Source: Paenibacillus sp. JJ-223 (GTDB lineage: Bacteria > Bacillota > Bacilli > Paenibacillales > Paenibacillaceae). From it: DNA of 64,000 nt. Position 1 is the first letter of the stretch. The number at the start of each line of letters is the position of its first letter. A program made the translations under genes and the position numbers. The stretch lies in NCBI RefSeq assembly GCF_927798175.1, contig NZ_CAKMMP010000009.1, positions 1 through 64,000 of the forward strand, read 5' to 3'. Under the pieces are notes generated by a model. It did no database searches. It had not been told where the DNA came from and saw only the letters and a program-made list of their open reading frames with translations. Of the stretch, positions 18,975-27,861 are shown piece by piece.

Positions 18975-19601
18975 ATGAAGGAATACTTACAAAACATCGA
19001 ACAGTGGTTAAGTGCGAATGCAGACAAGATTATTGAAAGTTCGTTGCAACCTCCGGCAAGCGAGCTTCAACTGTTAGAATTGGAAGCTGAACTAGGGAAA
19101 GCTTTGCCGAACGACTTTAAGCAGCTTTATTTGTGGAAGAATGGATTAACGGACGATGAAAATCTAGGCAGCTTATTTTATGGAATGGACTTTTATCCAT
19201 TAGATCGGGTTAGGCAAGAATTTGACAGAAGAAGGGAATCTGACGGGAACTCCAATTTTGAACTGTTGACCGTCGACAAGGAGATTGATCCTTCCAACAT
19301 GTATAATTCCGATTGGCTGCAGCTGGGCTTTGACGGATCGCACACCGGGTTGTTTCTGGATTTAGCACCCTCGATAGATGGACAATATGGACAGGTTATA
19401 TTCATTGATGATGAATACCGCGTGGGGATTCTGGTAGCATCTACGATTAGAGAACTGGTAGCCCACTTCTCAAATGACCTCGTGAATGGATTATATCGTT
19501 TGGATGACGACGCATTGGATGAAGAGAATCATTACTTGGTGCCCGATGGGAAAATCAGCCTTGTGAACTGGAAAAATAGCGAAAGATGGGCTCGTTCATG
19601 A
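18975..19601 (+). CDS. SMI1/KNR4 (SUKH) family protein
   Basis: A 208-aa cytosolic protein with the SUKH-1 core: PPASELQLLELEAELGKALPNDFKQLYLWKNG at about residues 26-57, a YPLDRV segment and a late LGFDGSHTGLFLDLAP block (about 115-130), then the VASTIRELVAHF helix. SUKH proteins often act as toxin immunity factors, but many Bacillus and Paenibacillus genomes carry lone copies of unknown use, and no toxin is adjacent here. The ATG at 18975 follows AAAGGGAG at 8 nt; the longer frame from 18927 begins near the TnpB element end. Its base composition is closer to its neighbours than that of the immunity island at the window start. Confidence 0.8.
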   Translation: MKEYLQNIEQWLSANADKIIESSLQPPASELQLLELEAELGKALPNDFKQLYLWKNGLTDDENLGSLFYGMDFYPLDRVRQEFDRRRESDGNSNFELLTVDKEIDPSNMYNSDWLQLGFDGSHTGLFLDLAPSIDGQYGQVIFIDDEYRVGILVASTIRELVAHFSNDLVNGLYRLDDDALDEENHYLVPDGKISLVNWKNSERWARS

Positions 19602-19608
19602 ACGGCTT

Positions 19609-19637
19609 TTGACTTTTTTTCGCTGGAAAAATATAAT
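19609..19637 (+). promoter_or_regulatory. promoter of the ABC-F leader
   Basis: TTGACT (19609-19614) and TATAAT (19632-19637), 17 bp apart; transcripts would start about 400 nt before the ABC-F start codon. Confidence 0.8.
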
Positions 19638-19682
19638 ATAGTTATTATTTCAATTGACATACGGAAGGAGCATAGACCGAAA

Positions 19683-19727
19683 ATGACACATGCGATGAGA
19701 CTGCGTTTCCTGACTTTGACCCGCTAA
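19683..19727 (+). CDS. 14-aa leader peptide MTHAMRLRFLTLTR
   Basis: An ATG with AAGGAG 13 nt upstream opens a 14-codon ORF ending TAA at 19727. The Arg-rich MRLRF core resembles leader peptides known before antibiotic-resistance ABC-F and related genes in Firmicutes (from memory). Drug-stalled ribosomes here would change folding of the attenuator that follows. Confidence 0.7.
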   Translation: MTHAMRLRFLTLTR

Positions 19728-19759
19728 TTAAATATGGTCAAGGCTCTGTTCGTTTGATC

Positions 19760-19795
19760 GGATCAGAGTAAACGGGATCAGTCTGTCCTTTTTTT
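19760..19795 (+). terminator. attenuator terminator 1 of the ABC-F leader
   Basis: GGATCAGA (19760-19767) pairs with TCTGTCC (19782-19788, one bulge), then TTTTTTT. The upstream CTCTG (19744-19748) can compete by pairing with CAGAG (19764-19768), a possible antiterminator. Confidence 0.65.
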
Positions 19796-19851
19796 CGGAA
19801 ATGCTCATTTTAAATATAAGGGATAACGATGTCTTATTCCCGTTTACGTTG

Positions 19852-19886
19852 AATCGCAGGCGATGGCTTGCGATTTTTTGCGTTTT
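19852..19886 (+). terminator. attenuator terminator 2 of the ABC-F leader
   Basis: AATCGCA and TGCGATT form a hairpin followed by TTTTTGCGTTTTTT. Confidence 0.65.
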
Positions 19887-19940
19887 TTATCCATGCAGCG
19901 TTAAAAGCTCAAAACAAGTCCAAGGACAGGAGGCACGTAA

Positions 19941-19970
19941 ATGTTCAAAATGATGTTGTTGTTCTATTGA
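19941..19970 (+). CDS. second leader peptide, MFKMMLLFY
   Basis: A nine-codon ORF with a strong site (ACAGGAGGC) 7-8 nt upstream. It ends 28 nt before a hairpin that precedes the ABC-F ribosome site, so its translation could control access to that site. Confidence 0.5.
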   Translation: MFKMMLLFY

Positions 19971-19997
19971 TACGGGTCGGCACGAATCGGCTCGTAT

Positions 19998-20025
19998 CGA
20001 TACAGCGCTATCGATACGAAATATC
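19998..20025 (+). promoter_or_regulatory. hairpin next to the ABC-F ribosome site
   Basis: TCGTATCGATA and TATCGATACGA form a perfect 11-bp stem around CAGCGC, just upstream of the GGAGGT ribosome site. It may act in translational attenuation or mRNA protection. Confidence 0.6.
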
Positions 20026-20047
20026 AAACATTTCGGAGGTAGCGAAG

Positions 20048-21505
20048 ATGGAAAAAATGTGTTTTGAAGTGGAACAAGTGGAGATTTCCTTTCAGGATAG
20101 AGTGTTACTGAATATTGAACGCTTGGCCGTGCATCAGTTTGACCGGATCGGGATCGTGGGGAGAAATGGCCAAGGCAAGAGCACGCTGCTTAAATTGCTT
20201 GCAGGACGGCTCATGCCAACAGCGGGCAGGGTAAAGCGTTATGTGGACTTTGCATACTTGGAGCAGACGGCCGCACCTGAAGATAAAAGTGAGATGGAGC
20301 TTGATGCCAAATTGCTTTCGAGGCTGGCGATCCCGTCCCATTCTGGTTTAAGCGGCGGCGAAGAAACGCGGTTGAAGTTGGGGAATTTGCTGGCGCATTA
20401 CCATGAGGCACTACTGATCGATGAGCCCACCACGCATCTGGATCGTGACGGCATTGCTTTTATGCTGGATGAGCTGCGGTTCTACTATGGTGCATTGATT
20501 CTCGTCAGCCATGATCGCGCGGTGCTCGATGAGCTCGTAACAACGATCTGGGAGGTCGAAGACGGCCAAGTGCATGTGTACACCGGAAACTATAGCGACT
20601 ATAAAGCCCGGAAACAGCTGGAACATGAACAGCAAAATCAGGCATACGACCAATACGTGAAGGAAAAGAGGCGGCTCGAACGCGCTGCGCAGGACAAAAT
20701 GGAGAAGGCAGCGAAAGTGACCCAGCCAGGCCGCACTTCAAAACGGGAAGCCAAGGCCAAGGCCAATCGCATGTTTGAGACAAAGTCAAAAGGAACAAGC
20801 CAAAAAGCGGTTCATCGCGCGGCCAAAGCCATCGAGCAGCGAATGGATCGGCTGCAGGAGGTTCACAAAGTTCAGGATCGCCAGCCCCTTGTCTTTCGTC
20901 AATCCGCTGCGCTGAAGCTGCATAACCGTTTTCCGATCATGGCAGATCGTTTGACCCTTTCGGTGGAGGGTAAAATGCTGCTACACAATGCAAGCTTCCA
21001 GATTCCTTTGGGGAGCAAAGTAGCCATTACGGGCGCAAACGGCAGCGGCAAGAGCACGCTGCTTAACCATATCGCCAAGGGAGGGCAAGGAATCATGCTG
21101 TCCCCCAAAGCCCGGATCGGGTATTTTCGGCAAATGAGTTATCGTTTTACGGCCGATGAAGGTATCCTGGCATTTTTGCACAAACGGACTACGGCCGAGG
21201 AAAAACAAATCAGATCCGTGCTGCATGCGATGCGATTCAGTCATGCGGACCTGCAGCGCAGCGTGATGACCCTGAGCGGAGGTGAAGCGATCCGGCTTCA
21301 GCTGTGCCGGCTCTTTCTGGAGGAGTATAATATTTTACTGTTGGACGAACCGACGAATTTCCTGGATGTAGACGCCCTCGAGGCATTGGAGAACTTCGTG
21401 AAAGCTTATGAAGGAACGCTGATCTATGTAACGCACGATCAAGCGTTTGTACGCCATACCGCTGATATGGTTCTCCACATGGAGCAGGGCAGGTTAAGGC
21501 AGTAG
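20048..21505 (+). CDS. ABC-F ribosomal protection ATPase (Vga/Lsa/VmlR-like)
   Basis: A 485-aa soluble protein with two ABC domains and no membrane segment. ABC1 has Walker A GRNGQGKST (38-46), LSGGE (101-105) and Walker B LLIDEP (Glu126); a charged interdomain linker spans about 190-275; ABC2 has GANGSGKST (329-337), LSGGE and LLLDEP. ABC-F proteins of this kind enter the ribosomal E site and displace lincosamides, streptogramins A or pleuromutilins. The long leader with short peptides and hairpins supports antibiotic-inducible expression and a resistance role rather than a housekeeping EttA/Uup role. The ATG at 20048 follows CGGAGGTAGC. Which drugs it protects against cannot be read from the sequence. 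Confidence 0.88.
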   Translation: MEKMCFEVEQVEISFQDRVLLNIERLAVHQFDRIGIVGRNGQGKSTLLKLLAGRLMPTAGRVKRYVDFAYLEQTAAPEDKSEMELDAKLLSRLAIPSHSGLSGGEETRLKLGNLLAHYHEALLIDEPTTHLDRDGIAFMLDELRFYYGALILVSHDRAVLDELVTTIWEVEDGQVHVYTGNYSDYKARKQLEHEQQNQAYDQYVKEKRRLERAAQDKMEKAAKVTQPGRTSKREAKAKANRMFETKSKGTSQKAVHRAAKAIEQRMDRLQEVHKVQDRQPLVFRQSAALKLHNRFPIMADRLTLSVEGKMLLHNASFQIPLGSKVAITGANGSGKSTLLNHIAKGGQGIMLSPKARIGYFRQMSYRFTADEGILAFLHKRTTAEEKQIRSVLHAMRFSHADLQRSVMTLSGGEAIRLQLCRLFLEEYNILLLDEPTNFLDVDALEALENFVKAYEGTLIYVTHDQAFVRHTADMVLHMEQGRLRQ

Positions 21506-21541
21506 GAACGAATAAGCTTCATCAACGCTTGTCAGACATGG

Positions 21542-21573
21542 AAGCCGCCAGCGTGAGTGCTGTCGGCTTTTTA
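21542..21573 (+). terminator. terminator of the ABC-F gene
   Basis: AAGCCGCCAGC pairs with GCTGTCGGCTT around GTGAGT, then TTT. Confidence 0.8.
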
Positions 21574-21680
21574 TGGCGATGTTCGCTGGAGGGTCCCTCC
21601 ATCGTTCATGAAACATCGGCTGCGTCTGTCCGGAACCCGTATGTTTCTGTATGGAATCCGCAACGATTGGGATAAAATGG

Positions 21681-21709
21681 TTGACTCGATCCTGTGAATT
21701 AACTAATGT
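21681..21709 (+). promoter_or_regulatory. promoter of the AraC sensor gene
   Basis: TTGACT (21681-21686) and TAATGT (21704-21709), 17 bp apart, 35 bp before the start codon. Confidence 0.65.
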
Positions 21710-21743
21710 AGGGTTATCGCGGTTGGAACATAGAGGAGGCGCA

Positions 21744-24014
21744 ATGAAGCTAAGGTCCCTTTCTTTCTTATGGAAACTGTTATTGTTCTCGGTTGTAATA
21801 GGCACGCTGCCCGTGATTGTGCTGGGCGCTTTTTCATATTACAATTCTTCGCAAACCGTGCAAGAAAAGGTGAATGAGGGCAACAAACTGTTGTTGCGGC
21901 AAATGCAAACAGGCGTCGAGCAGATGCTCCGGACGGTGGATAACTCGGCAACGCAGTTTTTGCAATCCCCGGTGGTTAATCAGGTGTTTGCGAAGCCGAT
22001 TACCAATCAGGATTTTGAAATGGTTCATGAATTATACAAAGGCATTGCCACGATTCAAACCTATGAGCTGGGCATCCGGGAAATTTATTTGTATAGTCTG
22101 GATCATCATTGGATGGTGACGAGCACCGGCGTGAATGAATATGCATCTCCGGGCTTTGGACCACAGCTCGAATCTTTCTCCCGTGAGCAGCCAGGCTCTT
22201 TTTGGAGTATGGTGCGATCCAATGATGCGGTGGATTCCGCGGGAGCCGTGTTTTTTGTAAAAAAGGTACCGTTTAATGCAGCGAATCCGAAAGGCATCAT
22301 TGGCGTTGAACTGTCCCGGGACGTCATCCAAAGAAGGATGGCTGTTCAGAACGGTAATTTGGGAAACGCTTTCATATTGGATCAAAGCTTTCATCCGATC
22401 ACGGTAGGAAATAGGGACATTGTACCCGCAAATGGCAGCGACGAATCCTATTTGCAGCAGCTTCAGGAAACGAAGTCGGCCGCAGGGCAGTATGTTTCCA
22501 AGCTGGAAGGCAAGGCGGTAACCGTCACTTATCGCAAATCGTCCTACAATGGCTGGATTTACGTGTCTGTTGCATCGAACGAACAGATCAATGAACAGAA
22601 CCGGATTATCGGATGGATTACCTTGCTCGTCTGTTTGGCTATTTTGGTGCTGACTCTGGTCCTTGCCTGGTTTGGTTCCAGACGGATGTACCGTCCGATC
22701 CGTTCCATTCACGCAGCCCTTGCGGCCATTGGTACTGCGCGAGAGCGGGAGGAGCCTCTCGGGGAGCTGCAGGTGATCGGAGAACGCGTGAATGATTTAA
22801 TACGCAACCAGTCACATATGATGAACGAACTTCAAGGTCAGCAGATACAGCTCAAAGAATTTTTCATGCATAAGCTGCTGGCTGGAGAGATTGGTCATGC
22901 AGACTTTGAAGAAAAATTGGGTTGGTACGGAATCGACCAGGCGTGGCCGTGCATGAGTTTGCTCGCGATTCAGATCGATACGTTGCAGGATACCCGTTAT
23001 GAAGAGGCAAATCGGGATTTGCTTATGTTTGCCATCAATAACATGGTTGGTGAACTGGTACCGCAGGCGAACCGATTGGAGCCGGTTGTTATAACGGACA
23101 TGCAAGTCACTTTGCTGGGTTCAAGCAAAACAGGCCAAGAATTGAAGGAAGAACTGTTCATATTGGCGACGGAAATTCAAAGGACAGTCTCCAAGTATTT
23201 AGGGATTAAAGTGAGCATCGGAATAAGTCGACCGTTCGGTTCGTTTGCACGAACTCGGGAAGCATTGCATGAATCTGAGACGGCGCTTAAATTCAGCGTA
23301 GGACTTGGACAAGAATCGATTTTGTTCATTGAGGATGTGCAGCCGAAGACCCATGATGTGGGCATGTTCCCTCAAGACAAGGAACAAGCTTTATTTGATG
23401 CCATGCGGTCAGGCAACATCGTGCAGGCAGAGATCGAATTGAAACAATTCATTATGGAGCTTTTTCCGTCAAATACGTCATTCCAGGATTACCACTTGTC
23501 TTTGCTGCGTTTGTTGGTCGACATTCTCCGTTTCGGTCATGAACTGTCCATCTCGGCGGAAAGCACAACGGAAGACGAGTCTTCGCTGATCCAATCCTTG
23601 TTCAAGCTGCGCAATGTCAAAGAGATCGAGCACTGGTTCTGGTCATTGTTTGTTGAACCGTATACATGTGAGCTGGAGCGTCGTCGCGAAACGCAATTCA
23701 AACATATTTCAGAAGCCGTCATCGATATGATTCATCGTGAATATGACCATGATCTGACGCTGGAAAACTGCGCTGCCCGGATCAACTACCATCCTCATTA
23801 CGTGAGCCGTGTGTTCCGTCAGGAGACAGGAATCAATTTTGGGGAATATTTGACGCAATATCGAATGGATATGGCTAAAAAGTGGTTAAAAGAGACCGAC
23901 ATGAAGATTTCGGAAATTGCAGAACGATTGCAGTACAACAACTCCGCCAACTTCATCCGTTCTTTTCGGAAAATTGTAGGGATGACACCTGGAAAGTTCA
24001 GGGGAGAGAGCTAG
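21744..24014 (+). CDS. membrane-bound AraC-family sensor-regulator
   Basis: A one-chain sensor and transcription factor of 756 aa. An N-terminal membrane segment (about 9-31), an extracellular Cache-like sensor (about 35-290), a second membrane segment (about 293-315, WITLLVCLAILVLTLVLAW) and a cytoplasmic region end in an AraC HTH (about 655-750; LTLENCAARINYHPHYVSRVFRQ, KISEIAERLQYNNSANFIRSFRK, GMTPGKFR). Such proteins (YesS-like) directly switch on adjacent lplABC-type transporter genes. The start at 21744 follows GAGGAGGCGCA; an extension to 21651 would cross the promoter. It converges on the binding-protein gene of the 24.1-27.5 kb transporter, its likely target. Confidence 0.9.
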   Translation: MKLRSLSFLWKLLLFSVVIGTLPVIVLGAFSYYNSSQTVQEKVNEGNKLLLRQMQTGVEQMLRTVDNSATQFLQSPVVNQVFAKPITNQDFEMVHELYKGIATIQTYELGIREIYLYSLDHHWMVTSTGVNEYASPGFGPQLESFSREQPGSFWSMVRSNDAVDSAGAVFFVKKVPFNAANPKGIIGVELSRDVIQRRMAVQNGNLGNAFILDQSFHPITVGNRDIVPANGSDESYLQQLQETKSAAGQYVSKLEGKAVTVTYRKSSYNGWIYVSVASNEQINEQNRIIGWITLLVCLAILVLTLVLAWFGSRRMYRPIRSIHAALAAIGTAREREEPLGELQVIGERVNDLIRNQSHMMNELQGQQIQLKEFFMHKLLAGEIGHADFEEKLGWYGIDQAWPCMSLLAIQIDTLQDTRYEEANRDLLMFAINNMVGELVPQANRLEPVVITDMQVTLLGSSKTGQELKEELFILATEIQRTVSKYLGIKVSIGISRPFGSFARTREALHESETALKFSVGLGQESILFIEDVQPKTHDVGMFPQDKEQALFDAMRSGNIVQAEIELKQFIMELFPSNTSFQDYHLSLLRLLVDILRFGHELSISAESTTEDESSLIQSLFKLRNVKEIEHWFWSLFVEPYTCELERRRETQFKHISEAVIDMIHREYDHDLTLENCAARINYHPHYVSRVFRQETGINFGEYLTQYRMDMAKKWLKETDMKISEIAERLQYNNSANFIRSFRKIVGMTPGKFRGES

Positions 24015-24043
24015 TGTGATCATCGTTGCCAGTAGAGTAGAAG

Positions 24044-24083
24044 AAAAAGCCCCATGGAATCGGTAATCTCCGATTGATGGGGC
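24044..24083 (-). terminator. terminator of the lpl-like operon
   Basis: GCCCCAT-AATCGG / CCGATT-ATGGGGC, followed on the minus strand by TTTTTCTT. Confidence 0.85.
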
Positions 24084-24118
24084 AGTTGCGTTTGTCTGGG
24101 ATCTCGGTTTCCAATGAT

Positions 24119-25627
24119 CTATTTGGTGGATTTGGCGTACTCCGCATTGATTTCTTCAATAATTTTGCTGCCGCCGCCTTGCAGCCACTGATCGACTGCT
24201 TTTGACCAATCGGCCTCGCTGGCCGTGCCCATGATGAATTTGACGGTCGCGTCCTGAATGATTTTATTCAGTTCATTGCCGAGTTCGATGGCCGTATTCG
24301 AGATGAACGGTGCAGCAGGATTGGGTATGGCAAACGTCGCATTGTCCTTGAACAATTCCACGCTGCGCTTTTCCAGCTCGGTGCCGTAGTTTTCAACCTC
24401 GTTCTGCAAAATCATGAACTGGCTGCTGTCCGTCATTTCGGCCCGCAATTTCGGGTCGGGGTTCTGTACGTATTCCCCGTTTTCAATCGTAAACTGTTTG
24501 CCTTCGATCCCATATTTCAACAGGTTCTGAATGTCTTTTTCAGACACGCTGTCAAAGTAGGCAAGAATTTGTTTGAGTTCTTCCTCCGTTTTCACGCTTG
24601 TTTTCGGAATCATGTACATGCCCAAATAACCTGTTCCCGCTCGTGTAGCATCCCCATTTGGTCCGGCGATCCGGTTGATCAGCTGTATTTTAGCCTCGGG
24701 AGTCACTTTCTTGATATTGTCTTCAATGTTTTTGCCGTCAACCATGTTGTCGATCCATAGCCCGGCTTTGCCTTTATACATCACGGATCGCCCGTCTTGA
24801 ACAAGCGCGAAATCCTGATTGATGAGTTTTTCATCATACAGTTTCTTATAGAACTTCAATGTTTCCAAATAGGCTTCGGTCATATGAGCGGGAATCAATT
24901 GGCCGTCTTTCAACTCCCATTCGTTGGGACCTCCGAGAAATACAAGCACATCCTTGAAGCCTGCGATATTGTTTCCCTGCATACCGACGGCAAGCCCGAC
25001 CGTATCCTGGCGGCCGTTTTGATCGGGGTCCTCCGTGGCAAACGCTTTCAATACGTCGTAAAGTTCATCTACGTTTGTCGGGGCATCCAATCCAAGGTGC
25101 TCAAGCCAATCTTGGCGAATCATTAAGCCGAAGCGTGCGATATCCCGCTCACGGTAGAGGCCGTAAATTTTGTTGTCGATGGATGAATTGCTCAGTACGG
25201 TTTCGGACATCTTGCTCAAATTCGGGTAATCTTTCAAATAGGGGCCAAGTTCCCAGAACATGCCCGACCTGGCGGCATTCACGATAAAGGAGGCTTTGGG
25301 CTCCAAAGCTACGAAAGTTTTCGGAAGCTCGCCCGATGCCACGGTAGCGCTCAGTTTGTCCGTGTAGGACGAAGAGGGCACCCAAGATACGGTTAAATCG
25401 GTATTCGTTTTTTCCTCCAGTGTGGTGAGAATGGAACTGTTTGTGCTCATTTGCTCTGCACTATACGTAGGCAGCATCATCGTTAAGGCAAGTGGACCTG
25501 GGCTGCTTGAGCCCTGTTCTCCTTGGGTAGAAGCGGGTTCGTTTCCGCCGCAAGCGGTCACGGTCATAAGCATTGTTGCGATCAGAGCAGACGTAGCCAG
25601 CCGTGCTTTCCGATATCGTTTGTTCAT
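24119..25627 (-). CDS. extracellular sugar-binding lipoprotein (LplA-like)
   Basis: A 502-aa substrate-binding lipoprotein of the family-1 solute-binding type. A lipoprotein signal peptide with lipobox MTVTACGG (Cys about residue 26) is followed by a mature domain with the NTDLTVSWVPSSSY.DKL..T.ASGELP start typical of LplA/YtcQ proteins that bind oligosaccharides, often plant-wall or host glycans. Two permease genes lie just upstream in the same operon; no ATPase gene is present, so a shared MsmX-like ATPase elsewhere is expected. The ligand cannot be read from the sequence. The ATG at 25627 follows GGGGGAAATAAG. Confidence 0.9.
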   Translation of the reverse strand: MNKRYRKARLATSALIATMLMTVTACGGNEPASTQGEQGSSSPGPLALTMMLPTYSAEQMSTNSSILTTLEEKTNTDLTVSWVPSSSYTDKLSATVASGELPKTFVALEPKASFIVNAARSGMFWELGPYLKDYPNLSKMSETVLSNSSIDNKIYGLYRERDIARFGLMIRQDWLEHLGLDAPTNVDELYDVLKAFATEDPDQNGRQDTVGLAVGMQGNNIAGFKDVLVFLGGPNEWELKDGQLIPAHMTEAYLETLKFYKKLYDEKLINQDFALVQDGRSVMYKGKAGLWIDNMVDGKNIEDNIKKVTPEAKIQLINRIAGPNGDATRAGTGYLGMYMIPKTSVKTEEELKQILAYFDSVSEKDIQNLLKYGIEGKQFTIENGEYVQNPDPKLRAEMTDSSQFMILQNEVENYGTELEKRSVELFKDNATFAIPNPAAPFISNTAIELGNELNKIIQDATVKFIMGTASEADWSKAVDQWLQGGGSKIIEEINAEYAKSTK

Positions 25628-25681
25628 CTTATTTCCCCCTACAACATAATGGTTGAATGAGCTGAATTCATTCGGGTGCGG

Positions 25682-26563
25682 TTAGCCTTTCACGGAGCCC
25701 AGCAAGACCCCTTTGGCAAAATGCTTTTGCAAAAACGGATACACCAGCAAAATCGGCAGCGTGGATACGACAATGACCGCCATCTTGATGGATTGTTCCG
25801 GCGGCGATACGTAATCCGACTCCATGGCCGCGGAATCCCCGATTCCGCCCGAAGCCAAAATGACGAACTGCCGCAACAAAACCTGTATGGGCCATTTGGC
25901 ATTATCGTTGATATAGAGTACGGCGCTGAAATACGTGTTCCAGTGACCTACGGCGTAGAACAACGAGAAGGTCGCAATGGCAGGCATGGAGAGCGGGATC
26001 ACGATCCGAAAGAACACGCCGAGATCGTTACATCCATCGATTTTGGCCGATTCCTCCAGGCTTTCGGGGAGCTGATGGAAAAAGTTGCGGATAATGATCA
26101 GGTTAAATGCACTGATTGCTCCCGGAATGAGCAAAGACCAATACGTATCGATCATGCCCAGTTGTTTAACTACGAGGAATGTGGGAATCATGCCGCCGCT
26201 GAACAGCATCGTGAATACGACCAGCATCAGAATCGGTTTGCGAAAATCCATGTCTTTGCGCGCCAACGGATAGGCCATCAAGCAGGTAAAGAAGATGTTA
26301 ATCAACGTGCCGAATGCCGTAATGTAAATGGTCACGAACAGGCTTTTGACAAGGGTAGGGGTAGAGAAGATGTACCTGTATGCATCCAGTGTAAACTCTG
26401 TTGGGAACAAAATGAAGCCGCGAAGCAGCAATTCCTTCTGTGTGGCGAAAGAACCGGCAACCACGTAAATGAAAGGAAGCACGGTTAACAAAGCAAATGC
26501 GGCCAATAACGCGATATTCAAACTGTCAAAAATGCGGCTTCCCAAGCTGGGTTTGATCATCAT
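25682..26563 (-). CDS. carbohydrate ABC permease (LplC/YtcP-like)
   Basis: A 293-aa inner-membrane permease with six predicted segments. The EAA loop is visible as LEESAKIDGCNDLGVFFRIVIP, and the C terminus PFLQKHFAKGVLLGSVKG is typical of the YtcP/LplC family. I place the start at 26563 (MMIKPSLG), 9 nt after GGAG; ATG codons at 26572 or 26560 are also possible, and the longest frame (26602) overlaps lplB. It pairs with the adjacent LplB-like permease to import the ligand of the 24.1-kb lipoprotein. Confidence 0.9.
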   Translation of the reverse strand: MMIKPSLGSRIFDSLNIALLAAFALLTVLPFIYVVAGSFATQKELLLRGFILFPTEFTLDAYRYIFSTPTLVKSLFVTIYITAFGTLINIFFTCLMAYPLARKDMDFRKPILMLVVFTMLFSGGMIPTFLVVKQLGMIDTYWSLLIPGAISAFNLIIIRNFFHQLPESLEESAKIDGCNDLGVFFRIVIPLSMPAIATFSLFYAVGHWNTYFSAVLYINDNAKWPIQVLLRQFVILASGGIGDSAAMESDYVSPPEQSIKMAVIVVSTLPILLVYPFLQKHFAKGVLLGSVKG

Positions 26564-26582
26564 TCTTTCCATGCTCCTTTCC

Positions 26583-27536
26583 TTAGTAAATGCCTTCTTC
26601 ACCGAATTTTTTGGCCATATGGTTGGCGGTCACGACCAAAATCAGTCCAATCAGCGACTTGAATAGCCCAACGGCTGTGCTGAAGCTATACTGTCCCTGG
26701 CTAATTCCGACGGAATAAACATAGGTATCAAACACTTCGCCAACCTCGCGGTTCATGGCATTGAGCATGAGGAAAATTTGCTCGAACCCCGTATCCAGGA
26801 AATTACCCAAACGAAGAATAAGCAAAATGATGATGGTGCTGCGGATGGCCGGCAGCGTAATATGCCACAGCTGACGGAGCCGGTTAGCGCCATCCATGCG
26901 CGCGGCCTCATACAATTGGGGATCAACGCCCGATAATGCAGCCAGAAAAATAATCGTCCCCCATCCGGTCTCTTTCCATATCACTTCTGCGGTAACGATC
27001 GTGCGAAACCACTCATTGCTTGCCAGAAAATTGATTTTCTCCTGACCGAAATAGGCGAGAATATCATTCACGATTCCGCCTTCCGTCGTCAGAAAAATAT
27101 ACGCGATGCCGACAACGACCACCCAGGACATGAAATGGGGGATATATACCAAGGTTTGAACCGTTCGTTTGAATAGTTGGTGCCGCAGTTCGTTCAACAT
27201 CAGCGCTATGATAATCGGCAGCGGAAAGAAAAATAGAATATTCAAAGCAGCAAGCACCAACGTGTTCCGAAACAGGACGATGAAGTTCGGATCGTTAAAA
27301 AAACGTTCGAAATGTTTGAAACCGACAAACGGGCTATCCCAAAATCCGAGGAACGGCTGATAGTCTTTAAATGCGATGAGCACGCCATACATCGGCCAGT
27401 ATTTGAACAGCAGGAAATACAAGAGGCCGGGAAAAAGCATGAAATACAGCCATCGGTTCTTCACGATTCTGCCTAACCGGGTCGGTGCTCTGGATACCGG
27501 GACCATGAGCGTCGATTTTTTTGCGTGATGGATCAT
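26583..27536 (-). CDS. sugar ABC permease (LplB-like)
   Basis: A 317-aa permease, first gene of the operon. Six membrane segments are predicted; the EAA loop reads LYEAARMDGANRLRQLWHITLP, and FKYWPMYGVLIAFKDYQPF..GF near the N terminus is the LplB hallmark. The C terminus MAKKFGEEGIY matches the family. The ATG at 27536 has AAAGGA about 11 nt upstream. Transport is probably powered by a genome-shared ATPase. Expression is likely controlled by the membrane AraC protein encoded at 21.7 kb. Confidence 0.92.
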   Translation of the reverse strand: MIHHAKKSTLMVPVSRAPTRLGRIVKNRWLYFMLFPGLLYFLLFKYWPMYGVLIAFKDYQPFLGFWDSPFVGFKHFERFFNDPNFIVLFRNTLVLAALNILFFFPLPIIIALMLNELRHQLFKRTVQTLVYIPHFMSWVVVVGIAYIFLTTEGGIVNDILAYFGQEKINFLASNEWFRTIVTAEVIWKETGWGTIIFLAALSGVDPQLYEAARMDGANRLRQLWHITLPAIRSTIIILLILRLGNFLDTGFEQIFLMLNAMNREVGEVFDTYVYSVGISQGQYSFSTAVGLFKSLIGLILVVTANHMAKKFGEEGIY

Positions 27537-27683
27537 GTCATTTTCATTCCTTTCTGAGGCGGTGTCTTTGGGAGGAGCATAGCTGCATCATAGCGGGAGA
27601 GAACAATTGCCGTCGATAGTCCCTGATTGTCTAGTTGGCCGGGGAAGTGCGATGCAAAGGGATATTTCATGCTGTAGTCATTC

Positions 27684-27709
27684 GTTGCGCCAGCAGTCAA
27701 TTGTTGCGC
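27684..27709 (-). promoter_or_regulatory. direct repeat upstream of the lpl-like operon
   Basis: GTTGCGC occurs at 27684-27690 and 27703-27709 (19-bp period), about 150-175 bp upstream of the lplB-like start. AraC-type proteins often bind such spaced direct repeats. The rest of the 325-bp gap (27537-27861) shows no gene I can support. Confidence 0.35.
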
Positions 27710-27861
27710 TATGGGGTCATAACCTCCATTTTTTCTGGGGAATGCATGTGGGCAGCGAACGATGCTTCCAATACCCTGTCTTTGCTAAAGACGCGGAATA
27801 ATTTCTGCCCATACTGTTTAAAATAAAGACGTTTTTCCAGATTCCAACAGAGAGGAGAAGG

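Noticed and set aside
25676..26488. 270-codon plus-strand ORF
   Set aside because: Antisense to the LplC-like permease, which has clear family motifs and a ribosome site.
27607..27826. Two overlapping small ORFs upstream of the DUF3905-like gene
   Set aside because: Cys/His-rich random-looking sequence in different frames over the same DNA, and no ribosome sites.
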